From contig JAJYAB010000133.1 of the NCBI GenBank assembly GCA_021779775.1, positions 1 through 5,658 of the forward strand: a DNA stretch of 5,658 nt, given 5' to 3'. Shown here in pieces: positions 1-4,740 of this stretch. The notes beneath the pieces were generated by a model. That model saw only the letters and a program-made list of their open reading frames with translations. It searched no databases and had not been told where the DNA came from. The translations under genes and the position numbers were made by a program. Each line of letters begins with the position of its first letter. Position 1 is the first letter of the stretch. This DNA is from Actinomycetes bacterium. Lineage in GTDB: Bacteria; Actinomycetota; Acidimicrobiia; Acidimicrobiales; UBA8190.

Positions 1-1731
1 AACGCCACGCTCGACGGCGAGTACCAGAAGTACCGGGTGGAGACCGGCGCCTACATCCGGGAGCACTTCTTCGGTCCAGATCCTCGCCTCGCCTCGCTCG
101 TCGCCCATCTCTCCGACGACGACCTCCGGCGCCTGCGGCGCGGCGGCCACGATCCGCAGAAGGTGTACGCCGCTTACCGTGCTGCTCTGGAGCACACGAC
201 GGGGCCCACGGTCGTCCTGGCCAAGACGGTCAAGGGCTGGGCCCTCGGCCCCGACGTCGAAGCGCGCAACGCCACCCATCAGATCAAGAAGCTGACCGAG
301 ACCGAGCTCAAGACCTTCCGGGACCGCCTCGAACTGCCGATCTCTGACAGTGCCCTGGCCGACGACCTGCCGCCCTACGCCCACCCGGGGTTCGAATCAG
401 AGGAGTATCGCTATCTCACCGAGCGGCGCCGATCCCTTGGTGGACCGGTGCCCTCTCGCAGGAGCAGCCGAGGAAGCCTCGCGCTCCCCGAGGACCGGGT
501 CTGGCAGGAGTTGCTCGCCGGGACCGGGCCCAAGGTGGCCGCCTCAACTACCGGTGCGTTCACCCGACTTCTTCGCGCCTTGGTGCGCGATCCCCACATC
601 GGGCGGCGAGTCGTGCCGATCGTGCCCGACGAGGCACGGACGTTCGGGATCGACGGCCTCTTCCGCCAGGTCGGCATCTACCAGCCTGGGGGCCAGCGCT
701 ACGAGCCGGTCGACGCCGGGCTGCTGCTGTCCTACACCGAGGCAGCCGACGGCCAGATCCTCGAAGAGGGCATCACCGAGGCCGGTGCAATGGCCTCGAC
801 GCTGGCGGCGGGCACCTCCTATGCGACCTTGGGCGAGGCAACGGTGCCGTTCTTCGTCCACTACTCGATGTTCGGCTTCCACCGGGCGGCCGACCTGCTG
901 TGGGCGTTCGGTGACGCTCGCGGGCGGGGGTTCGTGCTGGCGGCCACGGCAGGGCGCACCACCTTGCAGGGCGAGGGCCTGCAGCACTGCGACGGCCAGA
1001 GCCTGCTGTACGCGTCGGTGCACCCGTCGTGTAGGGCGTACGACCCGGCGTTCGCCTACGAGGTCGCGGTGATCGTGCGCGCTGGGCTGGCCGCCATGTA
1101 CGGACCCGATCCCCAAGACGTCTTCTACTACCTCACCCTCTACAACGAGAGCTATCCGATGCCGGCCATGCCCGCAGGCGTCGAAGAAGGCATCCTCGCC
1201 GGGCTGTACCGCTACGCCGCGGGCCCCGACAGCGCCAGGCACCGAGCCCGAATCCTGGCCAGTGGGCCGGCGGTTCTCACCGCGCTCAAAGCCCAGGCGG
1301 TGCTCGCCGAGCGCTACGACGTCTCGGCGGAGGTGTGGAGCGCGACGAGCTACAAGGCGCTGCGCGAAGACGCGCTCGCCACCGAGCGCTGGAACCGGCT
1401 CCACCCGGCTGCGCCGCCCCGCAGCCCCTACGTCGCGAGAGCACTGGAGGGCGACTGTCCCGTCGTGGCAGTCACGGACTTCACCACCCTCGTGCCCGAC
1501 CAGGTGGCGCGTTGGGTACCTCCGCCCTACGTCGTGCTCGGAACCGATGGCTTTGGCCTCTCCGACACCCGAAGTGCGCTACGCCGCCACTTCGAAGTAG
1601 ACGCTGCCCATGTGACCCTCGCCGTGCTCGCTGCCCTGGCCCGCTCCGGCGCCCTCGATCCCTCGGTGGCCGGTGCCGCGGTAGCCGAGCTCGGCATCGA
1701 CGCCAACGCGGCGGACCCGCTGCTCGCATGA
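1..1731 (+). CDS. aceE: Pyruvate dehydrogenase E1 component, homodimeric AceE type (5'-partial)
   Basis: This is the thiamine-diphosphate E1 subunit that decarboxylates pyruvate and acetylates the lipoyl group of E2 in the cytoplasmic pyruvate dehydrogenase complex. The reading frame is open from base 1 and gives 576 visible residues. E. coli AceE has about 890, so roughly the N-terminal 320 residues, including the GDG-type cofactor motif, lie upstream. Diagnostic stretches are GAYIREHFFG, LRRGGHDPQKVYAAY, ILAKTVKG-like VLAKTVKG, DEARTFGIDGLFRQ, YSMFGF, GRTTLQGEGLQH and LGTDGFGLSDTR, with an E. coli-like C-terminus. Visible residues His93, Glu211, Glu260 and His329 align with E. coli His407, Glu522, Glu571 and His640; the last three have identical spacing (49 and 69 residues). 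One oddity is Gln333 where relatives usually have His in the DGH motif. A GTG at 37 is an internal valine codon, not the start. Identification is secure. Confidence 0.97.
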   Translation, partial: NATLDGEYQKYRVETGAYIREHFFGPDPRLASLVAHLSDDDLRRLRRGGHDPQKVYAAYRAALEHTTGPTVVLAKTVKGWALGPDVEARNATHQIKKLTETELKTFRDRLELPISDSALADDLPPYAHPGFESEEYRYLTERRRSLGGPVPSRRSSRGSLALPEDRVWQELLAGTGPKVAASTTGAFTRLLRALVRDPHIGRRVVPIVPDEARTFGIDGLFRQVGIYQPGGQRYEPVDAGLLLSYTEAADGQILEEGITEAGAMASTLAAGTSYATLGEATVPFFVHYSMFGFHRAADLLWAFGDARGRGFVLAATAGRTTLQGEGLQHCDGQSLLYASVHPSCRAYDPAFAYEVAVIVRAGLAAMYGPDPQDVFYYLTLYNESYPMPAMPAGVEEGILAGLYRYAAGPDSARHRARILASGPAVLTALKAQAVLAERYDVSAEVWSATSYKALREDALATERWNRLHPAAPPRSPYVARALEGDCPVVAVTDFTTLVPDQVARWVPPPYVVLGTDGFGLSDTRSALRRHFEVDAAHVTLAVLAALARSGALDPSVAGAAVAELGIDANAADPLLA

Positions 1732-1734
1732 CGA

Positions 1735-1773
1735 GTTCGGAGCGCGCGCAATGGCATGGTGCAGGCTCCGAGC
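1735..1773 (+). terminator. Possible hairpin downstream of aceE
   Basis: Bases 1737-1743 (TCGGAGC) are complementary to 1765-1771 (GCTCCGA). One G-T wobble and one further G-C pair extend this outward to a 9-bp stem with a 21-nt loop. It begins 4 nt after the aceE stop, where a terminator is expected. No T-run follows it, so intrinsic termination is not demonstrated and the inverted repeat may be chance. Confidence 0.25.
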
Positions 1774-1814
1774 AAGGCCCCGTCTGAGCGCAGCCGGGAG
1801 GTGCGTCCATCTAC

Positions 1815-1848
1815 TGCTGTATTTCTAGTACCCACCGGCTAAACTGTC
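1815..1848 (+). promoter_or_regulatory. Candidate promoter region upstream of the CPCC ORF and tal
   Basis: This is an A/T-richer island in otherwise very GC-rich DNA. TAAACT at 1840-1845 fits the TANNNT form of a -10 element. No good -35 hexamer lies 16-18 nt upstream; the best available, around 1816-1822, is poor. The position after aceE and 60 nt ahead of a strong ribosome binding site makes a promoter plausible, but the call rests on base composition and one hexamer. Confidence 0.3.
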
Positions 1849-1894
1849 GACCAGGAGAGACGGGATTTCTGGCGGGGCAGCCCTGTCGAGTGCG

Positions 1895-1901
1895 AAGGAG
1901 G
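1895..1901 (+). promoter_or_regulatory. Ribosome binding site of the 54-residue CPCC ORF
   Basis: AAGGAGG is a full-length Shine-Dalgarno match with 4 nt to the ATG at 1906. It is among the strongest matches in the window and is the main reason for calling the short ORF behind it a gene. Confidence 0.6.
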
Positions 1902-1905
1902 TCTC

Positions 1906-2070
1906 ATGGCCGGCGAGGAGAGAACGCGATCAGAACGGCCCTCACATGAGCATCAGGTGACCATCGACGAAGGCATGCGTCGCTGGTACGAGTCGTGTCC
2001 CTGCTGCATGAGTTCGGCCTACCCGGAGGTCAAAGGGGCCCTCGACGAGGAACGTTGGGCCTCGGGTTGA
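1906..2070 (+). CDS. Small unrecognised protein with CPCC motif (54 aa)
   Basis: This ORF begins at an ATG behind a perfect AAGGAGG site and ends at TGA 2068-2070. The N-terminal 20 residues are charged and hydrophilic (MAGEERTRSERPSHEHQ) and look disordered. They are followed by RRWYESCPCCMSSAYPEVKG, with cysteines at 31, 33 and 34, and then an acidic tail. There is no signal peptide or membrane segment. The CPCC stretch could bind a metal or act in thiol chemistry, but no family was recognised and no function is assigned. Third-position G/C is about 72% by hand count, lower than in the flanking enzymes but compatible with coding. It lies 23 nt before the next possible start codon and probably shares a transcript with tal. 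A chance ORF behind a fortuitous SD-like sequence remains possible. Confidence 0.55.
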   Translation: MAGEERTRSERPSHEHQVTIDEGMRRWYESCPCCMSSAYPEVKGALDEERWASG

Positions 2071-2093
2071 CCGCCTGAGAGAGGAGTGCCTCG

Positions 2094-2153
2094 ATGACGA
2101 AGGGTGACCAAACGGCGGCAGTGCCACCGACGGCGCGGGGGAGGTTCACGTGA
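2094..2153 (+). CDS. Possible 19-codon leader ORF overlapping the tal start
   Basis: The ATG at 2094 is preceded by a purine-rich GAGAGAGGAG tract (2077-2086) at 7-nt spacing. The frame encodes 19 residues (MTKGDQTAAVPPTARGRFT) and stops at TGA 2151-2153. That stop overlaps the tal GTG at 2150 in a GTGA junction, the classic geometry for translational coupling. The peptide shows no recognisable domain and no run of a single amino acid that would indicate a classical attenuation leader. It is most likely either a coupling leader or a chance ORF, and the sequence alone cannot decide. Confidence 0.3.
   Translation: MTKGDQTAAVPPTARGRFT
2137..2144 (+). promoter_or_regulatory. Ribosome binding site fixing the tal GTG start
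   Basis: GGGGGAGG ends 5 nt before the GTG at 2150. Together with the family-typical N-terminus that follows (LHDAGQSLWLD), it supports this non-ATG start. Confidence 0.6.
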
Positions 2154-3241
2154 CGAACCCCGCCACGCGTCTTCACGACGCTGGCCAGAGCCTGTGGCTC
2201 GACAGCATCAACCGGACGATGTTGTCCTCCGGCGCGTTGGCCCGCTACGTCGGCGAGCTGGCGGTGACTGGCCTCACCTCGAACCCGACCATCCTCGGCC
2301 ACGCCATGGCGGCCAACCACGACTACGACGCGTCGCTGCGCCGCAGCATCGACGAAGGGATCATGGACCCTCAGGACCTCGTGTACGCGGTCGCCTTCGA
2401 GGATCTCGCAACCGCCGCGGCGCTGTTCCGACCGGCTTGGGAGGAGACGAGCGGCATCGACGGCTACGTGTCGGTGGAGGTCCCGCCTGACCTCGCCTAC
2501 GATGCGCCGGCCACCGCCGCGCTCGCCCGACGCCTGCACGACGAGGCGGGCTTTCCCAACCTGCTCGTCAAGATCCCTGGCACCCCCCAGGGCCTGACGG
2601 CGATGGAGGAGACGGTGGCCGCCGGCATCGGGGTGAACGTGACGCTGCTGTTCTCCGACGCCCAGTACCTCCAGACCGCCGAGGCCTATCTGCGGGCGCT
2701 TGAGCGTCGCCTGGCCGCCGGCCAAGGCGTCACGGTGCCGTCGGTGGCGTCAGTGTTCGTGTCCCGCTGGGACAAGGCCGCCGATCCGCTGCTCCCAAGG
2801 CCCCTGCATGCCACCCTCGGCCTGGCCATGGCCAAGAAGGTCTACGCCTCTTACTGCGCCATGCTCTCGAGCGAGCGCTGGCAGGCCCTGGCGGCGGCCG
2901 GAGCCCATCCCCAGCGGGTGCTGTGGGCCTCGACCTCCGCCAAGGACCCGAGCCTCCCCGACTCGTATTACGTCGCCAGGCTCGCCGCGCCCGAGACCAT
3001 CGACACCATGCCGGAGAAGAGGCTGCTCGCCTTCGCCGACCACGGGACGTTCGGCGAGCTGCTCGGAGACGACGACGCCGCCGCGGAGAGAGCGGTGGCG
3101 GCGGTTGCGGCTGCGGGTGTCGACGTCGACGCGCTCGCCGAGTCGCTGCAGCGCCAGGGCGCCAGGGCGTTCAGTGCCGATTGGGCAGCGCTCGTCGACG
3201 CCATCGCCACCAAGGCGGCAACGATGAGAACTGGGGCGTAG
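2150..3241 (+). CDS. tal: Transaldolase
   Basis: Transaldolase is a cytoplasmic enzyme of the non-oxidative pentose phosphate pathway. It moves a dihydroxyacetone unit between sedoheptulose 7-phosphate and glyceraldehyde 3-phosphate, giving erythrose 4-phosphate and fructose 6-phosphate, through a lysine Schiff base. At 363 aa it matches actinobacterial transaldolases, which are longer than the 317-aa E. coli TalB. The Schiff-base lysine is Lys141 in LLVKIPGT. Other expected active-site positions are Asp18 (SLWLD), Asn45 (TSNPT), Glu110 (SVEVPPD), Thr165 (GVNVTLLF) and Ser205 (VFVSRWD). These match E. coli Asp17, Asn35, Glu96, Thr156 and Ser176 by motif context, with identical Lys-Thr spacing. 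No glucose-6-phosphate isomerase domain is fused. The start is GTG behind a strong SD, overlapped by the stop of a possible leader ORF, and another ORF begins 3 nt after the stop, consistent with an operon. Confidence 0.96.
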   Translation: MTNPATRLHDAGQSLWLDSINRTMLSSGALARYVGELAVTGLTSNPTILGHAMAANHDYDASLRRSIDEGIMDPQDLVYAVAFEDLATAAALFRPAWEETSGIDGYVSVEVPPDLAYDAPATAALARRLHDEAGFPNLLVKIPGTPQGLTAMEETVAAGIGVNVTLLFSDAQYLQTAEAYLRALERRLAAGQGVTVPSVASVFVSRWDKAADPLLPRPLHATLGLAMAKKVYASYCAMLSSERWQALAAAGAHPQRVLWASTSAKDPSLPDSYYVARLAAPETIDTMPEKRLLAFADHGTFGELLGDDDAAAERAVAAVAAAGVDVDALAESLQRQGARAFSADWAALVDAIATKAATMRTGA

Positions 3242-3244
3242 ACC

Positions 3245-3766
3245 GTGGCGATCCCGTCTCGCACGCTGTGGTGCCGTATGCGGCGGTGGCACTCATCGGC
3301 GCGGATCAGCTTCACCGATGCGGTGCCGCTCCGGGCTGACCGGCGTGAGATGCGCCGGCGGCTGCGTTCGGCTGCCCGTACCACGCGTGCTGAGCGAAAG
3401 CGCCGGGTGACTGCGCGGCTGGAAGACCTCGCGATGCGTCGGGTACCGGTCGCCTCGGTCAGGCCCGGAGTGCTCGGAGACCAGCTTGTCGAGTTCGTCG
3501 ACGGCACCCGCGTCTGGCTCGACGTCCGCGATGGCACGACCGCCATACGCCGCTTGGCCGCACGATCGTCGTGCCAGGACATCCATCTCGGCTGCGTCGA
3601 ACCGTGCTTCGGGTCCTGCTGGTACCAGCTGCGCTTCTCCACCGTCGGCGAGACGGGTCCCATGGTGCTGGTCAGAGTGAAGCAGTTCGAGTCGGGGACG
3701 ATGTGGCTGCGGTGGGTTCCCAGCCATCGGTGGCATCGTCGTCACCATGAGCAGAGCCAGGGTTGA
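3245..3766 (+). CDS. Unrecognised protein with a four-cysteine cluster (up to 173 aa)
   Basis: The frame opens at a GTG 3 nt after the tal stop and ends with TGA at 3764-3766. Third positions are G/C in roughly four fifths of codons by hand count, supporting coding. Residues 33-66 are strongly basic (many Arg, probably helical). Residues 75-150 look like a compact beta-rich domain (QLVEFVDGTRVWLDVRDG, later MVLVRVKQF). The middle contains C110, C117, C121 and C125 (C-x6-C-x3-C-x3-C), which could bind a metal. The C-terminus is rich in His, Arg and Trp. The start is uncertain: GTG 3245 has only a weak GGGG upstream, while ATG 3434 has GGAAG at 8-nt spacing and would give 110 aa with the whole Cys domain. 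No signal peptide, membrane segment or known family was recognised. Proximity suggests co-transcription with tal, not a shared function. Confidence 0.6.
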   Translation: MAIPSRTLWCRMRRWHSSARISFTDAVPLRADRREMRRRLRSAARTTRAERKRRVTARLEDLAMRRVPVASVRPGVLGDQLVEFVDGTRVWLDVRDGTTAIRRLAARSSCQDIHLGCVEPCFGSCWYQLRFSTVGETGPMVLVRVKQFESGTMWLRWVPSHRWHRRHHEQSQG

Positions 3767-3824
3767 AACCTCTCCGGAGACGGCCGCGTCGGGCTCGGTG
3801 CAGGGAGGAGCTGACGGGGATGAC

Positions 3825-3857
3825 CACCGAGCGAGCGGCCCGATCGCCGGGTCGGTG
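3825..3857 (+). terminator. Terminator-like hairpin after the Cys-cluster ORF
   Basis: CACCGA (3825-3830) pairs with TCGGTG (3852-3857), and CCCG (3839-3842) pairs with CGGG (3848-3851) around a 5-nt loop. This gives a 10-bp GC-rich stem with an 8-nt bulge on the left arm. A T-enriched stretch (TCTTGGTTGTTCT) begins 8 nt after the hairpin. It may end the tal transcript ahead of the regulator promoter. The bulge and imperfect T tract make this tentative. Confidence 0.3.
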
Positions 3858-3865
3858 TGACCGGG

Positions 3866-3900
3866 TCTTGGTTGTTCTGGTGTAGACTGGAAAATCTGAT
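3866..3900 (+). promoter_or_regulatory. Candidate promoter of the winged-helix regulator gene
   Basis: This is the most A/T-rich short stretch in the window. TAGACT at 3883-3888 fits a TANNNT -10 element, preceded by TG at 3881-3882. TTGGTT at 3868-3873 resembles a -35 but sits only 9 nt upstream, so no well-spaced pair exists. A start near 3895 would leave about 20 nt of leader. If the regulator is autoregulated, its operator is likely here; no clean inverted repeat was found. Confidence 0.35.
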
Positions 3901-3904
3901 TGGG

Positions 3905-3909
3905 AAGGA
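3905..3909 (+). promoter_or_regulatory. Ribosome binding site choosing ATG 3916 for the regulator
   Basis: AAGGA lies 6 nt from the ATG at 3916 but only 3 nt from the GTG at 3913, so the ATG is the better start. The two differ by one residue. Confidence 0.5.
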
Positions 3910-3915
3910 ACCGTG

Positions 3916-4590
3916 ATGGTGGAGCAGGAACTGCAGCAGGAGGCCAGGGCGCTCGGTGACCCGACGCGTCACCGCTTGTTCCGTTACATCGCCGACGCTC
4001 CCGGCCCAGTCGGGGTCGCCGAGCTAACCGAGTTCGTCCGCTTGAACCACAACGCCGTCCGCCAGCACCTCGCGGTCTTGAAGGACGCCGGTCTGGTGAC
4101 CGAGGAGGTCGAGGAGCGCTCCCGTCCGGGACGCCCTCGCCTGCTGTACCGGCTGCACCCCGAGGCGGCAGGGAGATGGGACACGCCTGGCGCGTACGCC
4201 TGGTTGGCGAGCCTGCTAAGCGACGCGGTGCGCCGCCGACTGGACCCGCGCCAGGTGGGCCGCCAAGACGGGCATCGCCGTGCCGCGGAGCTGACCGGTG
4301 CCGGCGAAGGGATCGATCTCTTGGAGGCCGAGATCGCTCGGCGTGGGTTCCGCCCGACGCGGATCGAGCGGGGACGCAGGGTCGAGTTCGTGCTCGGACG
4401 CTGCCCTTTCGCCGACGTGGCCGGATCGGATCCCGACACGGTGTGCCAGCTGCACCTTGGGCTAGCCGAGGGGTTGGCCGAAGGCCTCGGCGGTCTCGAC
4501 GTCGAAGGGCTCGTGGCCAAAGACCCCCGTCGGGCTGGCTGTCGTCTGACCGTGCGACGGCAAGGCGCGACGGCCGGTGCCCGCTCCTGA
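3916..4590 (+). CDS. Winged-helix transcriptional regulator with C-terminal Cys triad (SufR-like)
   Basis: This 224-aa cytoplasmic DNA-binding protein starts with an ArsR/DeoR-like winged-helix domain. ALGDPTRHRLFRYI (12-25) forms helix 1, the helix-turn-helix spans about 33-61 (NHNAVRQHLAVLKDAGLV), and RPGRPRLLYRL (70-80) forms the wing. The C-terminal domain carries C163 (GRCPF), C177 (VCQLH, with H180) and C209 (RAGCRL). The GRPR wing and three late cysteines recall SufR-type regulators, in which such cysteines ligate an iron-sulfur cluster and DNA binding depends on cluster state. Spacing here is C-x13-C-x31-C, close to but not the same as the SufR proteins I recall. No SUF genes are visible; a nitronate monooxygenase-family gene follows after 150 nt, a plausible target. 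Regulator assignment is firm, while the iron-sulfur cofactor and target are inferred. Confidence 0.88.
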   Translation: MVEQELQQEARALGDPTRHRLFRYIADAPGPVGVAELTEFVRLNHNAVRQHLAVLKDAGLVTEEVEERSRPGRPRLLYRLHPEAAGRWDTPGAYAWLASLLSDAVRRRLDPRQVGRQDGHRRAAELTGAGEGIDLLEAEIARRGFRPTRIERGRRVEFVLGRCPFADVAGSDPDTVCQLHLGLAEGLAEGLGGLDVEGLVAKDPRRAGCRLTVRRQGATAGARS

Positions 4591-4647
4591 CTCGACCTGC
4601 GTGTACGGCGTCAGAAGCTCGCGCGGCGGCCACGGATTCACAGAGTC

Positions 4648-4663
4648 GCCAGGTACCCCTGGC
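4648..4663 (+). terminator. Compact hairpin between the regulator and flavoprotein genes
   Basis: GCCAGG (4648-4653) and CCTGGC (4658-4663) form a perfect 6-bp, mostly G-C stem with the tetraloop TACC, 58 nt after the regulator stop. There is no following T-run. It could be a weak terminator, an RNA-processing or stabilising hairpin, or an operator-like palindrome. The rest of the 4591-4740 gap shows no convincing gene or promoter. Confidence 0.3.
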
Positions 4664-4724
4664 TCGGAGGGCTCGAGGGTTTGGACCGTGACAGAACCCG
4701 ACACCAGCTTCGCACCCTTCGAGC

Positions 4725-4733
4725 AGAGAGGAG
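4725..4733 (+). promoter_or_regulatory. Ribosome binding site of the flavoprotein gene
   Basis: AGAGAGGAG ends 7 nt before the ATG at 4741. It confirms this start, which is also where similarity to the family begins. Confidence 0.6.
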
Positions 4734-4740
4734 TCCCACG

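Noticed and set aside
37..39. GTG as the start of the aceE frame
   Set aside because: The frame is open and clearly AceE-like upstream (LDGEYQKYRV), so this is an internal valine codon of a gene beginning outside the window.
544..1404. 286-residue open frame on the minus strand inside aceE
   Set aside because: It lies opposite highly conserved AceE sequence, so it is explained as a shadow of GC-rich coding DNA.
1996..2007. CPCC motif as a member of the known Cys-rich CPCC domain family
   Set aside because: Only the four-residue motif agrees; the residues after it do not resemble that family as I know it, so no family name was given.
2030..2725. 231-residue minus-strand frame over the tal 5' half
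   Set aside because: It is opposite the transaldolase active-site region, and its Arg/Gly/Val-rich translation shows no recognisable family.
3771..3780. Perfect 10-bp palindrome TCTCCGGAGA just after the Cys-cluster ORF
   Set aside because: With no spacer it can form only a 3-bp stem, and such palindromes are expected by chance in GC-rich DNA; there is no second copy near a promoter.
3293..4633. 446-residue open frame on the minus strand
   Set aside because: It runs antisense through the well-supported regulator gene and the Cys-cluster ORF. The translation is low-complexity and rich in Arg/Pro/Ser/Gly with no recognisable motif, as expected for the mirror of GC-rich coding DNA.
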